37,884 bases of DNA from Candidatus Eisenbacteria bacterium. Lineage in GTDB: Bacteria; Eisenbacteria; RBG-16-71-46; SZUA-252. The stretch spans positions 73,436-111,319 of the forward strand of contig VBOZ01000008.1 in NCBI GenBank assembly GCA_005893305.1, read 5' to 3'. A program made the translations under genes and the position numbers. Positions within the stretch are counted from its first letter, which is position 1; each line of letters starts with the position of its first letter. This document shows positions 1 to 7,914 of the stretch, one piece after another. The notes under the pieces were generated by a model that searched no databases, was not told where the DNA came from, and worked only from the letters and a program-made list of their open reading frames with translations.

Positions 1-463
1 CACGCTCGGGCTGCGACACGGATGGAGTACCTCCCAGGAGCTTCAGCGTCTCCTCGCGAACTTTCTTCCGGTCGACGCCCAGCTCCAGAAGAACGCGCGC
101 CGCAACGCCCTCACCCTCCCGAATCAACCCGAGGAGAAGGTGCTCGGTTCCGACATAGTTGTGGCCCAGCTGTCGCGCTTCGTCGACCGAAAGCTCGAGC
201 ACGCGCTTGGCGCGCGGCGTGAACGGGATCTCGCCGATCGTGAGCGTGCCGCCGGTCGCGGCGACCATGCTCTCCACCGCTTGGCGGATGGCGTCCAGGT
301 CGAGTCCCAGATTATTCAAAACGGTGGCGGCGATGCCTTCTCCTTCCCGGATGACTCCGAGGAGAAGGTGCTCGGTCCCGATGTAATCGTGCTGCAGCCG
401 GGCCGCCTCTTCGCGCGCGAGGTACATCACTTTTCTCACGCGTTCCGTGAACTTGTCATGCAT
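1..463 (-). CDS. clpC: ATP-dependent Clp protease ATP-binding subunit ClpC, N-terminal part
   Basis: The first 154 residues of a ClpC-type AAA+ unfoldase; the rest runs off the left edge. What is visible is the Clp N-domain made of two repeats, each carrying the YxGTEHLLLGxIREGEG signature (near residues 28-43 and 103-118), which docks adaptors and, in the Firmicutes system, phosphoarginine-tagged substrates. In the cell ClpC unfolds proteins for the ClpP protease. Start ATG at 463 follows a GGAGG at 473-477 with 9-base spacing. It is the last gene of lolC-lolD-mcsA-mcsB-clpC, 48 bases after mcsB. A small GC hairpin (479-491) lies just before the ribosome binding site. The AAA modules cannot be seen, so ClpC rather than another two-repeat Clp ATPase is inferred from the mcsAB neighbours. 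Confidence 0.93.
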   Translation of the reverse strand, partial: MHDKFTERVRKVMYLAREEAARLQHDYIGTEHLLLGVIREGEGIAATVLNNLGLDLDAIRQAVESMVAATGGTLTIGEIPFTPRAKRVLELSVDEARQLGHNYVGTEHLLLGLIREGEGVAARVLLELGVDRKKVREETLKLLGGTPSVSQPER

Positions 464-478
464 GATTCAAAACCTCCA

Positions 479-491
479 GCGGGCTCCCCGC
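479..491 (-). other. Small GC hairpin before the clpC ribosome binding site
   Basis: Perfect 5-bp stem GCGGG/CCCGC with a 3-base loop, directly upstream of the clpC Shine-Dalgarno. It could weakly affect clpC translation or protect the 3' end of the mcsB message; no T-run follows. Confidence 0.3.
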
Positions 492-511
492 TCTCAAAAC
501 CCCCATACCCG

Positions 512-1588
512 TCAATTCGGATTCACGGCGCTCGCCGCGCTGTTATCGAGTAGCTTCCGCACGTAATCCGCGCGGATCACATTCCGTTCCCGTTGTTCCA
601 TCTCCCGCCCGGTCGCCAGCTGGATGTGGGCGGGCTGCGTCCGGATCAAGAGCTCGTTCAGCTTCTGCACGCTCGCCAGCCCGTCCATCTGGAGGGCCAC
701 GCCGAAACGCACCGCCGACGAGAGGTTGATGACCTCCTGCGACGAAATCACGCGGCTGTGCCGCAGCGTACCGTACGCACGCCAGATCTTGTCCTCGATC
801 TGAACGCGCGCGTCCTTGAGCAGCTCGTCGCGGGCCCGCTGCTCGTAGTCGATGATCTGCCGGGTCACGCGCTCGAGACTTTCGACCGTCTCCCGCTCGC
901 TCTGACCGAGCGTCGTCTGGTTCGAGATCTGGAAGAAATTCCCCTGGATCTGCGAGCCCTCGCCGTAGAACCCCCGCACGGCGAGGCCGACCTGCGTGAT
1001 GCCCTGGAGGACGCGCCCGATCTGCTTCGTCAATACGAGCGAGGGCAGGTGGATCAGGACCGAAGCCCTCATCCCCGTGCCCGCGTTCGTCGGACAGGCG
1101 GTCAGATACCCCAAGTCGTCACTGAAAGCATAGTCGAGGTCCTGGCCCAGTTCATCATCGATGGCGTTCACCGCCTCCCACGCCGAGCGGAGCTGAAATC
1201 CGGACGAGAGGGCCTGAAGCCTGAGATGGTCCTCCTCGTTCACCATCGCCGAGACGCTCTCGTCGGGAACCATGAGGAGCCCGCGCAGCCGTCCGTTGTC
1301 CGCGAGATCGTGCGAGATCAAGTGCCGCTCCACGAGAAACTGCCGGTCGAGCGGGGTCAGCTCCCGCATCGAGAGCGCCGTCGAGGAAACGAGCGCGGGC
1401 GTCTTCCGCACCGCCGAGACGACGCTCGAGTAGACCATGGCCATCTGCTCTTCCCGCGCCCGGTGGGTGAACGGGACTTCCTTGAGATTCCGGGCCAGCC
1501 TGACGCGGGTGCTCAGCACGATGTCGGACGACGGGCCCGACCCGTCGAGCCACCGCCCCAGGCCCTGGGCGAGCGAGATCAGCTTCAT
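512..1588 (-). CDS. mcsB: Protein arginine kinase McsB
   Basis: 358 residues, the normal McsB length. It belongs to the ATP:guanido phosphotransferase family and, by family knowledge, phosphorylates arginine side chains, marking proteins for ClpC-ClpP. The N-terminal substrate-binding segment DIVLSTRVRLARNL and the central CPTNAGTGMRASV segment, which matches the conserved kinase core, are both present. The C-terminal region carries the segment associated with phosphoarginine binding and oligomer control. The ATG at 1588 overlaps the mcsA stop in an ATGA arrangement, so the two are translationally coupled. A longer upstream extension of this frame is just the shadow of mcsA. No ctsR repressor gene accompanies it, unlike the Firmicutes operon. 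Confidence 0.95.
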   Translation of the reverse strand: MKLISLAQGLGRWLDGSGPSSDIVLSTRVRLARNLKEVPFTHRAREEQMAMVYSSVVSAVRKTPALVSSTALSMRELTPLDRQFLVERHLISHDLADNGRLRGLLMVPDESVSAMVNEEDHLRLQALSSGFQLRSAWEAVNAIDDELGQDLDYAFSDDLGYLTACPTNAGTGMRASVLIHLPSLVLTKQIGRVLQGITQVGLAVRGFYGEGSQIQGNFFQISNQTTLGQSERETVESLERVTRQIIDYEQRARDELLKDARVQIEDKIWRAYGTLRHSRVISSQEVINLSSAVRFGVALQMDGLASVQKLNELLIRTQPAHIQLATGREMEQRERNVIRADYVRKLLDNSAASAVNPN

Positions 1589-2112
1589 CGCGAACCCTCC
1601 TCCGCCGTGAGGCCGCCGCGCGCTTCGATCGACCGGATCTGGTCCCGAAGGCGGGCCGCGGTCTCGAACTCCTCGTGCTCGATGGCAGCCTGCATGTCCT
1701 CGTGAAGCTTCTGCACCTCGCGCCGGATCGCCACGCGGGCTGAATCCCGCACCGGCGTCTTGCCCACGTGCTTGGTGCTGCCGTGGATGCGCCGGAGCAG
1801 GGGCCGGAGCTGGGCCCGGAACGTCGTGTAGCACTCCGAGCAGCCCAGCCGGCCCGATTCCTTGAACGCGGAATAGACCATGTGGCAGCGCGGACACTGG
1901 ACCCGGCCGACCTTCGCCTCCTCCCCGACGCCGGCCTGGTCGACCATGCCGGCGAGCAGGTCGCCCACCGAGAACTTTGTTTTCACCAAAGGCGTGTGGT
2001 AGCCGCGCTCCTCGGCGCACTTCTCGCAGACGTGATATTCCGACTTCTTGTTGTTCACGATCTCCGTGAAGTGAACGACGGCCGGACGCTTACCGCACAG
2101 TTGGCATTGCAT
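1585..2112 (-). CDS. mcsA: McsA, zinc-binding activator of McsB (UvrB/UvrC motif protein)
   Basis: 175 residues. Four CxxC pairs (Cys 3/6, 29/32, 73/76, 91/94) give two zinc-ribbon units, followed by a UVR motif (about residues 133-165, with EFETAARLRDQIR). This is the standard McsA layout. McsA activates the McsB arginine kinase and helps load ClpC. Start ATG at 2112 is preceded by a GGGAGGGAG purine stretch about 10 bases upstream. The stop overlaps the mcsB start by 4 bases. The upstream gap to lolD is only 47 bases. Confidence 0.93.
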   Translation of the reverse strand: MQCQLCGKRPAVVHFTEIVNNKKSEYHVCEKCAEERGYHTPLVKTKFSVGDLLAGMVDQAGVGEEAKVGRVQCPRCHMVYSAFKESGRLGCSECYTTFRAQLRPLLRRIHGSTKHVGKTPVRDSARVAIRREVQKLHEDMQAAIEHEEFETAARLRDQIRSIEARGGLTAEEGSR

Positions 2113-2156
2113 CGTTTTTAGGCTCCCTCCCGCGTACTGCCTCTTTAGATGCCGCC

Positions 2157-2185
2157 ATTCTACAGATTCATCGGCTTGAGCTGAC
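2157..2185 (-). promoter_or_regulatory. Weak promoter-like site upstream of mcsA
   Basis: On the minus strand TAGAAT (2162-2157), whose TAG is the lolD stop codon, would make a good -10, but the -35 position (GTCAGC, 2185-2180) is poor. A CTTGAG about 30 bases upstream hints at a heat-shock-type site; the matching -10 half is only partial. No CtsR or CIRCE operator sequence is visible. Confidence 0.25.
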
Positions 2186-2864
2186 CATCCTCAAGCGCCA
2201 GGATACGCCCCGCGGAGCGGGCCACATCAGGGTTATGTGTTGCAATGACAATCGCTTGACCCTCATCGCGACGGTATTTTTCGAGGATCTGCATCAACGT
2301 GGACGTGGCCGCCCGGTCCAGGTTTCCGGTCGGTTCGTCCGCCAGGAGCACCGCGGGCCTACGATGCAAGGCCCGCGCCACGGCGATCCGCTGCTGTTCG
2401 CCTCCCGAGAGCTCCGAGGGTTTGTGCTCCGCCCTCTCGGAGAGCCCCAGCGAGGCAAGCAGCTCCTCCGCCCGGCCGCGCGCGGCCGCCTCGGCCCTCC
2501 CTCCGGCGATCCACCCCGGCATCATGACGTTTTCCAGCGCGGTGAATTCGGGGAGGAGCTGGTGGAACTGGAAGACAAACCCCACGCTCCGCGCGCGAAG
2601 CCTGGAGCGGCCGTCCTCGCCGAGGGAGGTCATCGGTTCCCCGCCGATCCGCACGTTCCCCGACGTCGGCTGGTCGAGTCCCCCGAGCAGGTGGAGCAGG
2701 GTCGACTTCCCGGAGCCCGACGCCCCCATGACCGCCACCATCTCCCCGGGCGAGACGGTCAGGTTCACGTCCCGGAGGACCTCCACCGGCGCCATTCCTT
2801 CCTGGTAGGTCTTCGCGAGCGACGCCGCCTCCAGCGCGGCAGCGCCCCCGAGGACCTCATTCAT
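2160..2864 (-). CDS. lolD: Lipoprotein-releasing ABC transporter ATP-binding protein LolD
   Basis: 234 residues. Walker A GASGSGKST, the LolD/MacB-type Q-loop region FVFQFHQLLPEFTALENV, ABC signature LSGGEQQRIAVARAL, Walker B AVLLADEPTGNLD and switch His in ATHNP are all present. It powers extraction of mature lipoproteins from the inner membrane for transfer to the outer membrane. Start ATG 2864 gives an 8-base overlap with the preceding permease gene; an 8-residue upstream extension lacks family support. FtsE- and MacB-type ATPases are close relatives, but the adjacent LolC-type permease supports LolD. Confidence 0.92.
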   Translation of the reverse strand: MNEVLGGAAALEAASLAKTYQEGMAPVEVLRDVNLTVSPGEMVAVMGASGSGKSTLLHLLGGLDQPTSGNVRIGGEPMTSLGEDGRSRLRARSVGFVFQFHQLLPEFTALENVMMPGWIAGGRAEAAARGRAEELLASLGLSERAEHKPSELSGGEQQRIAVARALHRRPAVLLADEPTGNLDRAATSTLMQILEKYRRDEGQAIVIATHNPDVARSAGRILALEDGQLKPMNL

Positions 2865-4080
2865 AGCGGATCGCCTGCACCGGAGCAAGCCGCGCCGCCT
2901 GCCAGGCCGGATAAAGACTGGCGAGGAAGCAGGTAGCGGTGGCCGCGCACGCCACGAACACGAAATCGGGCCATTCCATCTTCACAGGCAGGGTGTCGAT
3001 GAAGTAGATCTCGCCGGGCAGGTGGAGGAGTTTGTAGCGGCCGAGAACGAACGAGACGGCGAACCCAGCGGCAAGGCCGGAAATGGTGCCCGCCAAACCG
3101 ATCAGCGTTCCCTGGAGGACGAAGATCCTCATGATGCCGCGGGGCGTGACGCCCATGGTGCGCAAAACCCCGATGTCGCGCCGCTTCTCCAGAACCAGCA
3201 TCACCAGGCTCGAGACGATATTGACGGCGGCGACCACCACGATCAGGACCAGGATCGTGAACATGACCGCCTTCTCGATTTTCATCCACGCGAACAGATT
3301 GCGGTTGAGGTCGATCCAGTTCGTGGAGCGATACCCCGGTCCCAGCACGCTCTCGATTCGCTGCGACGCCTCGCGCGCGCGAAACATGTCCACGAGCCTG
3401 AGCTCGTATCCCGTGATGTCGCTGCCCAGCCCGAAGAACTCCTGCGCGGTCGGCAGCGGCACCACGCCGAACGACGAATCGTATTCGTAGAGCCCGGACC
3501 GGAAGATCGAGCCCACCCGGAGCCGGCGGGATCGCGGCACGCCGCCCAGGAATCCGCCCGGCTCCTCCGACGGGATACTGATCAGGATGATGTCGCCCCG
3601 CGTCACGCGCAGCCGAAGCGCGAGCTCCTGCCCCAGCGCGATGCCCGGAAGATCGCCGCCGTCGAACGGATTGTCCGCGGGCGTCAACCGGGCGAGGATG
3701 TCGGTCACGCGCCGCTCCCGGTCTGGGTCGACGCCCTTCAGGACCATCCCGTCGACGCCGTGTCGGGACGCGACCATCACCTTGCCATAGACGAAGGGGG
3801 CCACCTCCGCTCCCGGCACCGCGCCGCGGATGGCGCGCTCGAGGGCGGGGTCCGAGTGCAGGGGCCGGTCGCCGCCGTCCAGCACCGCCGCGTGCGCGTT
3901 CGTGCCGGCGATCCGCTGCTGGACCTGATCCTCGAAGCCGTTCATCACGGAGAGCACGATGGTCAGCGCTGCGACGCCGACGAAGACGCCGCCGATCGCG
4001 AGCAGGCTCACGAGCGTGATGAAATTGAGACGGCGCTTGGAGCGGAGGTACCGCGAAGCGATGATTCGGACGTAACCCAT
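2857..4080 (-). CDS. lolC: Lipoprotein-releasing ABC transporter permease (LolC/LolE family)
   Basis: 407 residues with the LolC/E layout: one N-terminal membrane helix (about 21-46, after the family-typical ASRYLRSKRRLNFITLVS), a large periplasmic domain (about 47-265), and three C-terminal helices. The C-terminal cytoplasmic-facing segment LEKRRDIGVLRTMGVT is the coupling helix typical of FtsX/MacB permeases. Only one permease gene is present, so the transporter may work as a homodimer with LolD, as in LolF-type or single-LolC systems; a second copy elsewhere cannot be excluded. It lies 30 bases after lysS and overlaps lolD. Confidence 0.9.
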   Translation of the reverse strand: MGYVRIIASRYLRSKRRLNFITLVSLLAIGGVFVGVAALTIVLSVMNGFEDQVQQRIAGTNAHAAVLDGGDRPLHSDPALERAIRGAVPGAEVAPFVYGKVMVASRHGVDGMVLKGVDPDRERRVTDILARLTPADNPFDGGDLPGIALGQELALRLRVTRGDIILISIPSEEPGGFLGGVPRSRRLRVGSIFRSGLYEYDSSFGVVPLPTAQEFFGLGSDITGYELRLVDMFRAREASQRIESVLGPGYRSTNWIDLNRNLFAWMKIEKAVMFTILVLIVVVAAVNIVSSLVMLVLEKRRDIGVLRTMGVTPRGIMRIFVLQGTLIGLAGTISGLAAGFAVSFVLGRYKLLHLPGEIYFIDTLPVKMEWPDFVFVACAATATCFLASLYPAWQAARLAPVQAIRYE

Positions 4081-4110
4081 GCGCCGCCCGCCGCTCAGGC
4101 CGGAGGAGGG

Positions 4111-5580
4111 CTACGCCGAGGCATCCTGGCCCTCCTCCGGCCGCATGTGCGGGAAGAGGATCACATCGCGAATGGATCGTGAGTCAGTGAGCAGCATCAC
4201 GAGGCGGTCCACGCCGAGGCCCACGCCGCCGGTCGGCGGAAGACCCAGCTCGAGCGCCCGAAGGTAGTCGGCATCGAGCGGCTGCGCCTCCTCGTCGCCG
4301 CGCCGCCGCTGCTCCAGCTGCGCTTCGAACGCGCGGCGCTGCTCCGCCGGGTCGTTCTGCTCGGAGAACGCGTTCGCGAGCTCGGCCCCCGCGACCACCA
4401 CCTCGAATCGCTCCACGACGCTCGGATTCCCCCGTTTCGCCTTGGCCAAAGGCGAAATGTCGCGCGGATGGTCCACCAGGAACGTCGGGGCGATGAGGTC
4501 GGGCTGCACCTTCGCGGAGAGGACCTCGTCGAGGATGCGCCCGTACGAGAAGGCGGGATCGACGGCGATCCCGGCCCGGCGCGCGAGGTCCCGGAGCGCC
4601 GGCTCCTCCGCGGGAAGCGCGTCCACACCCAGCGCCTCCGCCGCGGCCTCGCTGAAGACGACGCGGCGCCAGGGCGGCGTGAAATCGATCTCTTTCCCGT
4701 CGAAAGGAATCCGGAGCGACCCGTGAACTCTCCGGACGGCGTGCAGGATCATCTCCTGCGTCAGCGTCATCATGTCTTCGTAGTCCGCGTACGCCTGGTA
4801 GAGCTCGAGCATCGTGAACTCCGGATTGTGCAGGCGGTCCACGCCCTCGTTCCGGAACGTCTTCGCCACCTCGTAGACGCGGTCGAGCCCGCCCACGATG
4901 AGGCGCTTCAAATAGAGCTCCACCGCGATCCGGAGATAGAGCTTCATGTCGAGCGCGTTGTGGTGCGTGGTGAACGGCCGCGCGGCTGCGCCGCCGTAGA
5001 GCGGCTGGAGGACCGGGGTCTCGACCTCGATGTAGCCGCGGGCGTCGAGGAACTCGCGGAGCGCGCGGACGATCGCCGACCTCGATCGGAAGACGGCGCG
5101 CACGTCGTCGTTGACGACCAGGTCGGCGTACCGCTGGCGGTAGCGCGTTTCGACGTCGGTGAGGCCGTGCCATTTCTCGGGCAGCGGCCGCAGCGACTTC
5201 GAGAGAAGCTCGACCCGGTTGGCTTTGACCGTGGTCTCCCCGGTCTTGGTCCGGAAGACCTGTCCCTCCACGCCGATCCAATCGCCGAGATCGAACGCGA
5301 CCGCGTCGGCGTAGGCGTCGGCGCCGAGGAGGTCCTCGCGGAGGTAGACCTGGAGCAGGCCGTCGGCGTCCTTGAGAGAGGCGAACGAGGCCTTCCCGTG
5401 CCCGCGCTTGGTCATGAGCCGCCCGGCGACGCGCACGACCTCCCCGGACGACTCCAACGCGTCGGCGTTCTCGAGGACGCGCGACGAGCTATGGGTCACG
5501 TCGTAGCGATAGGCGTACGGCTGGATGCCGCGCTGGCTGAGTGCGTCAAGCTTCTCGCGGCGGGATTCCTGAACGGACAC
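4111..5580 (-). CDS. lysS: Lysyl-tRNA synthetase, class II
   Basis: 489 residues, the usual LysS length. An N-terminal OB-fold anticodon-binding domain (about 45-145) is followed by the class II catalytic core: motif 2 region TFRNEGVDRLHNPEFTMLE and motif 3 GVGLGVDRLVMLLTD near the C-terminus. It charges tRNA-Lys. The start is a GTG at 5580 with GGGGAG close upstream; no better start exists before the conserved region. A strong promoter sits about 75-100 bases upstream, at the pilB stop codon. Confidence 0.96.
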   Translation of the reverse strand: MSVQESRREKLDALSQRGIQPYAYRYDVTHSSSRVLENADALESSGEVVRVAGRLMTKRGHGKASFASLKDADGLLQVYLREDLLGADAYADAVAFDLGDWIGVEGQVFRTKTGETTVKANRVELLSKSLRPLPEKWHGLTDVETRYRQRYADLVVNDDVRAVFRSRSAIVRALREFLDARGYIEVETPVLQPLYGGAAARPFTTHHNALDMKLYLRIAVELYLKRLIVGGLDRVYEVAKTFRNEGVDRLHNPEFTMLELYQAYADYEDMMTLTQEMILHAVRRVHGSLRIPFDGKEIDFTPPWRRVVFSEAAAEALGVDALPAEEPALRDLARRAGIAVDPAFSYGRILDEVLSAKVQPDLIAPTFLVDHPRDISPLAKAKRGNPSVVERFEVVVAGAELANAFSEQNDPAEQRRAFEAQLEQRRRGDEEAQPLDADYLRALELGLPPTGGVGLGVDRLVMLLTDSRSIRDVILFPHMRPEEGQDASA

Positions 5581-5654
5581 GGCTCCCCGGGGGTAAGTGG
5601 TGCACCGGCGCGAGATCGGCCGGCGGGATGCCGGCTCAGGCGTTAGGTCGGGGG

Positions 5655-5683
5655 ATTCTAAGAACCGGGGCGGGGTGGGTCAA
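5655..5683 (-). promoter_or_regulatory. Predicted sigma-70-type promoter for lysS
   Basis: On the minus strand, -35 TTGACC (5683-5678), 17-base spacer, -10 TAGAAT (5660-5655). The TGA inside the -35 box is the stop codon of the upstream pilB gene (5682-5680). The transcript would start near 5648, leaving a leader of about 70 bases before lysS that contains two GCCGGC blocks able to pair. The -10 also falls in an imperfect dyad GGATTCTAAGAACC (5653-5666). Confidence 0.6.
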
Positions 5684-7695
5684 GCGCCGCGACGCGGAGC
5701 GGGTGCGTTCCGCGCGGTGCGGGGCGTGCTGGCGGAGCGCGTCGGGGGCTCGGGGAGGCCGATCATCTGCTCGACGGTGCTCACCGGAACGGCCGACTCC
5801 GGAATCTGCCGTCGGCGAGCGCCGCACGAGGGGCAGAACGACCAGCCGGTGTCGACGCGCCGCTGGCACTCGGGGCAGACGTGGTCGGCGGCGTTGCCGC
5901 AGTGCGGACAGAAGAGATACTCCGCGGAGACCGCTTCGTGGCACGAGGGGCAGATCCGCGCGAGCTCCTCCTCGCAGTAGACGACCCGCTGCAGCTCCTC
6001 GAGGCTCGTCTGGCCGGAGAGCACCTTCGCCATCCCGTCCTGGCCGATCGGGACCATTCCCGCCTCGAGCGCCGCTTGACGGATCACGGACTCCGGCGCG
6101 CCGCTCGAGATCTGCCTGCGGATGGGATCGGTCACGTCGAGCACCTCGAATACCCCGATGCGCCCCCGGAAGCCGGTCTCGAAGCAGTGCTCGCAACCGA
6201 CGGGCCGGTACAGCGTCAAGTCCGCACCCTCGCGCGCGCCGAGCCCGAGGAGATGGAGCTCCTCGGGGGACGGAACGTAGGGATCCTTGCACTTCGGGCA
6301 GAGCGTGCGCACGAGCCGCATCGATACGACGCCCGCGAGGCTCGATGCCACCATGTAGGGCTGGAGGCCGAGGTCGACCAGGCGGGTGATGGCGGACGGG
6401 GCGTCGTTCGTGTGCACCGTCGAGAGGACGAGGTGCCCGGTGATCGAGGCGCGGAAGGCGATCTGGGCCGTCTCGAAGTCCCGGATCTCTCCGATCATCA
6501 TGACGTCCGGATCCTGCCGGAGCATCGCGCGAAGGATCGCGGCGAAGGTCTTCTTGCTCTTCTCGTCCACCTGGACCTGGTTCACGCCGGCGACCTGGTA
6601 TTCGATCGGGTCCTCGACGGTCACGATGTTCTTGGTCACCGAGTGGATGTGCTGCAGCAGGGAGTAGAGCATCGTGGTCTTCCCGCTCCCCGTGGGACCG
6701 GTCACCATCAGGATCCCCTGCGGACGCTGGCCGTACGCGCGGATTCTCGCGAGCACCGTACCACTTAACCCGAGCGTGTCGAGCCGCAGCGCCGAGCGCT
6801 CCTGGTCCACGATGCGGATCACGATCTTCTCGCCGTGGTCCGTCGGAAGGGTCGAGACGCGGAAATCGATCCGTCTGCCGTCGATCTCCACGCGGAAGCG
6901 TCCATCTTGCGGCAGCCGCTTCTCCGCGATGTCCAGCGAGGAGAGGATCTTGATGCGCGAGGTCAGCGCCCCCTGGGTCCACTTGGGGAGGCGCTCCATG
7001 TCCTGGAGGAGGCCGTCGACCCGGATGCGGACGCCCACTCCTTTTTCCTGAGGCTCGATGTGGATGTCGCTCGACCGCATCTCCACGGCGCGCGTGATGA
7101 TCCAGTTCGCGAGCCGCACGATCGGCGGGCCCGCGCTGATCTTCATCAGCTCGTCGACCGATTCGTCCGGCTCCGCCTCGACGATCTCGCGCACTTCGGA
7201 GACGGGATCGTTCTTGATGATGTTTTCCAGGATTTCCACGACCGAGGCGTCGATGTGATAGTACTTCGAAATCGCCTCGACGATCTCGGTGGGCGGGGCG
7301 AGGACCGGACGGACGAAGTAGCCGCTCTGGAAACGGAGATCCTCGAGGGCCGCCGCGTTCAGCGGATCCGCCATCGCGACCCGGAGCGTGGTGCGGTTCT
7401 CCACCTCGATCGGAATGGCGGTGTATTTCTTGGCCAGCTCTTCCTTGATGAGGCGGATGATGCCGTCGTCGATCGCGATGGCCTGGAGATCGACGATCGG
7501 TAGGCCGAGCTGCGCGTGAAGGGTGCGGCAGATGTCCGCCTCGGACACCATCCCGCTGCGCGAGAGGATGTGCCCCAGCGGCTCCTTCGTCTGACGCTGC
7601 CGGCGGAGCGCTTCCTTCAGCTGCTGATCGTTAATCAGCCCCGCTTCGAGAAGGTACTCGCCCAGCTTTTTCCGCTTTCCGTTCTCGGTTGCCAC
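5680..7695 (-). CDS. Type IV pilus / type II secretion assembly ATPase (PilB/GspE) with C-terminal double zinc ribbon
   Basis: 671 residues from a GTG at 7695 (GAGG 8 bases upstream); a TTG at 7761 would add 22 unconvincing residues with no binding site. N-terminal MshEN-type domain (about 8-145) has two copies of the c-di-GMP-binding pattern LGxxLxxxGxxxxxxLxxxLxxQ. The ATPase core has Walker A GPTGSGKTT (333-341), Walker B and Asp/His boxes, and the tetracysteine zinc site of GspE/PilB (Cys 466, 469, 501, 504). Beyond the usual end there are about 90 extra residues with four more CxxC pairs (582/585, 596/599, 607/610, 621/624), a double zinc ribbon, then a Ser/Pro/Arg tail. It drives pilus or pseudopilus assembly at the inner membrane. 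No other pilus gene is in the window, so PilB versus GspE cannot be settled. Confidence 0.9.
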   Translation of the reverse strand: MATENGKRKKLGEYLLEAGLINDQQLKEALRRQRQTKEPLGHILSRSGMVSEADICRTLHAQLGLPIVDLQAIAIDDGIIRLIKEELAKKYTAIPIEVENRTTLRVAMADPLNAAALEDLRFQSGYFVRPVLAPPTEIVEAISKYYHIDASVVEILENIIKNDPVSEVREIVEAEPDESVDELMKISAGPPIVRLANWIITRAVEMRSSDIHIEPQEKGVGVRIRVDGLLQDMERLPKWTQGALTSRIKILSSLDIAEKRLPQDGRFRVEIDGRRIDFRVSTLPTDHGEKIVIRIVDQERSALRLDTLGLSGTVLARIRAYGQRPQGILMVTGPTGSGKTTMLYSLLQHIHSVTKNIVTVEDPIEYQVAGVNQVQVDEKSKKTFAAILRAMLRQDPDVMMIGEIRDFETAQIAFRASITGHLVLSTVHTNDAPSAITRLVDLGLQPYMVASSLAGVVSMRLVRTLCPKCKDPYVPSPEELHLLGLGAREGADLTLYRPVGCEHCFETGFRGRIGVFEVLDVTDPIRRQISSGAPESVIRQAALEAGMVPIGQDGMAKVLSGQTSLEELQRVVYCEEELARICPSCHEAVSAEYLFCPHCGNAADHVCPECQRRVDTGWSFCPSCGARRRQIPESAVPVSTVEQMIGLPEPPTRSASTPRTARNAPAPRRGA

Positions 7696-7914
7696 GGATC
7701 GGCCCTCGAACTTCCATGTTGTGGGATGCGGCCAGGGATGCCCGCGCGGGTCGTAGGGCAATGTTCATGCCAGGGAACAACTTCGGAGTTGATCCGCGCG
7801 GGGCGGGCTGGGCCGTTAAGTTGCGGCGGGGATGGGGGAAACGATCGTTGCGCGGTCGTGCAATTTACGTAGGGCCATCGGGACCCGCATGCAATCCGCC
7901 TGCCCAAAAATTTG
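7696..7914. other. 219-base spacer between purF and pilB
   Basis: The largest gap in the window. No convincing reading frame or RNA gene. It holds a GC palindrome (CCCGCGCGGG, 7741-7750), a 5-bp stem with a 4-base loop (7778-7791) without a T-run, and a relatively AT-rich patch just after the purF stop (7903-7914). I found no good -35/-10 pair for pilB here, although the space suggests one exists. Confidence 0.5.

Noticed and set aside
593-1705. Long open plus-strand frames opposite the genes, for example 593-1705, 3022-4182, 8020-9513, 11863-13212, 20016-22277, 29596-31017
   Set aside because: Their translations are Arg/Pro/Asp/His-rich with no family motifs and lie exactly opposite well-supported genes. 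This is the normal effect of very high GC content.
5653-5666. GGATTCTAAGAACC as a repressor operator for lysS
   Set aside because: The dyad is imperfect and overlaps a good -10 box, which explains its AT-rich centre. No other copy was noticed in the window.
7696-7761. 22-residue N-terminal extension of the PilB/GspE protein from a TTG at 7761
   Set aside because: No ribosome binding site and unlike the family; GTG 7695 has GAGG at good spacing and starts next to the conserved domain.
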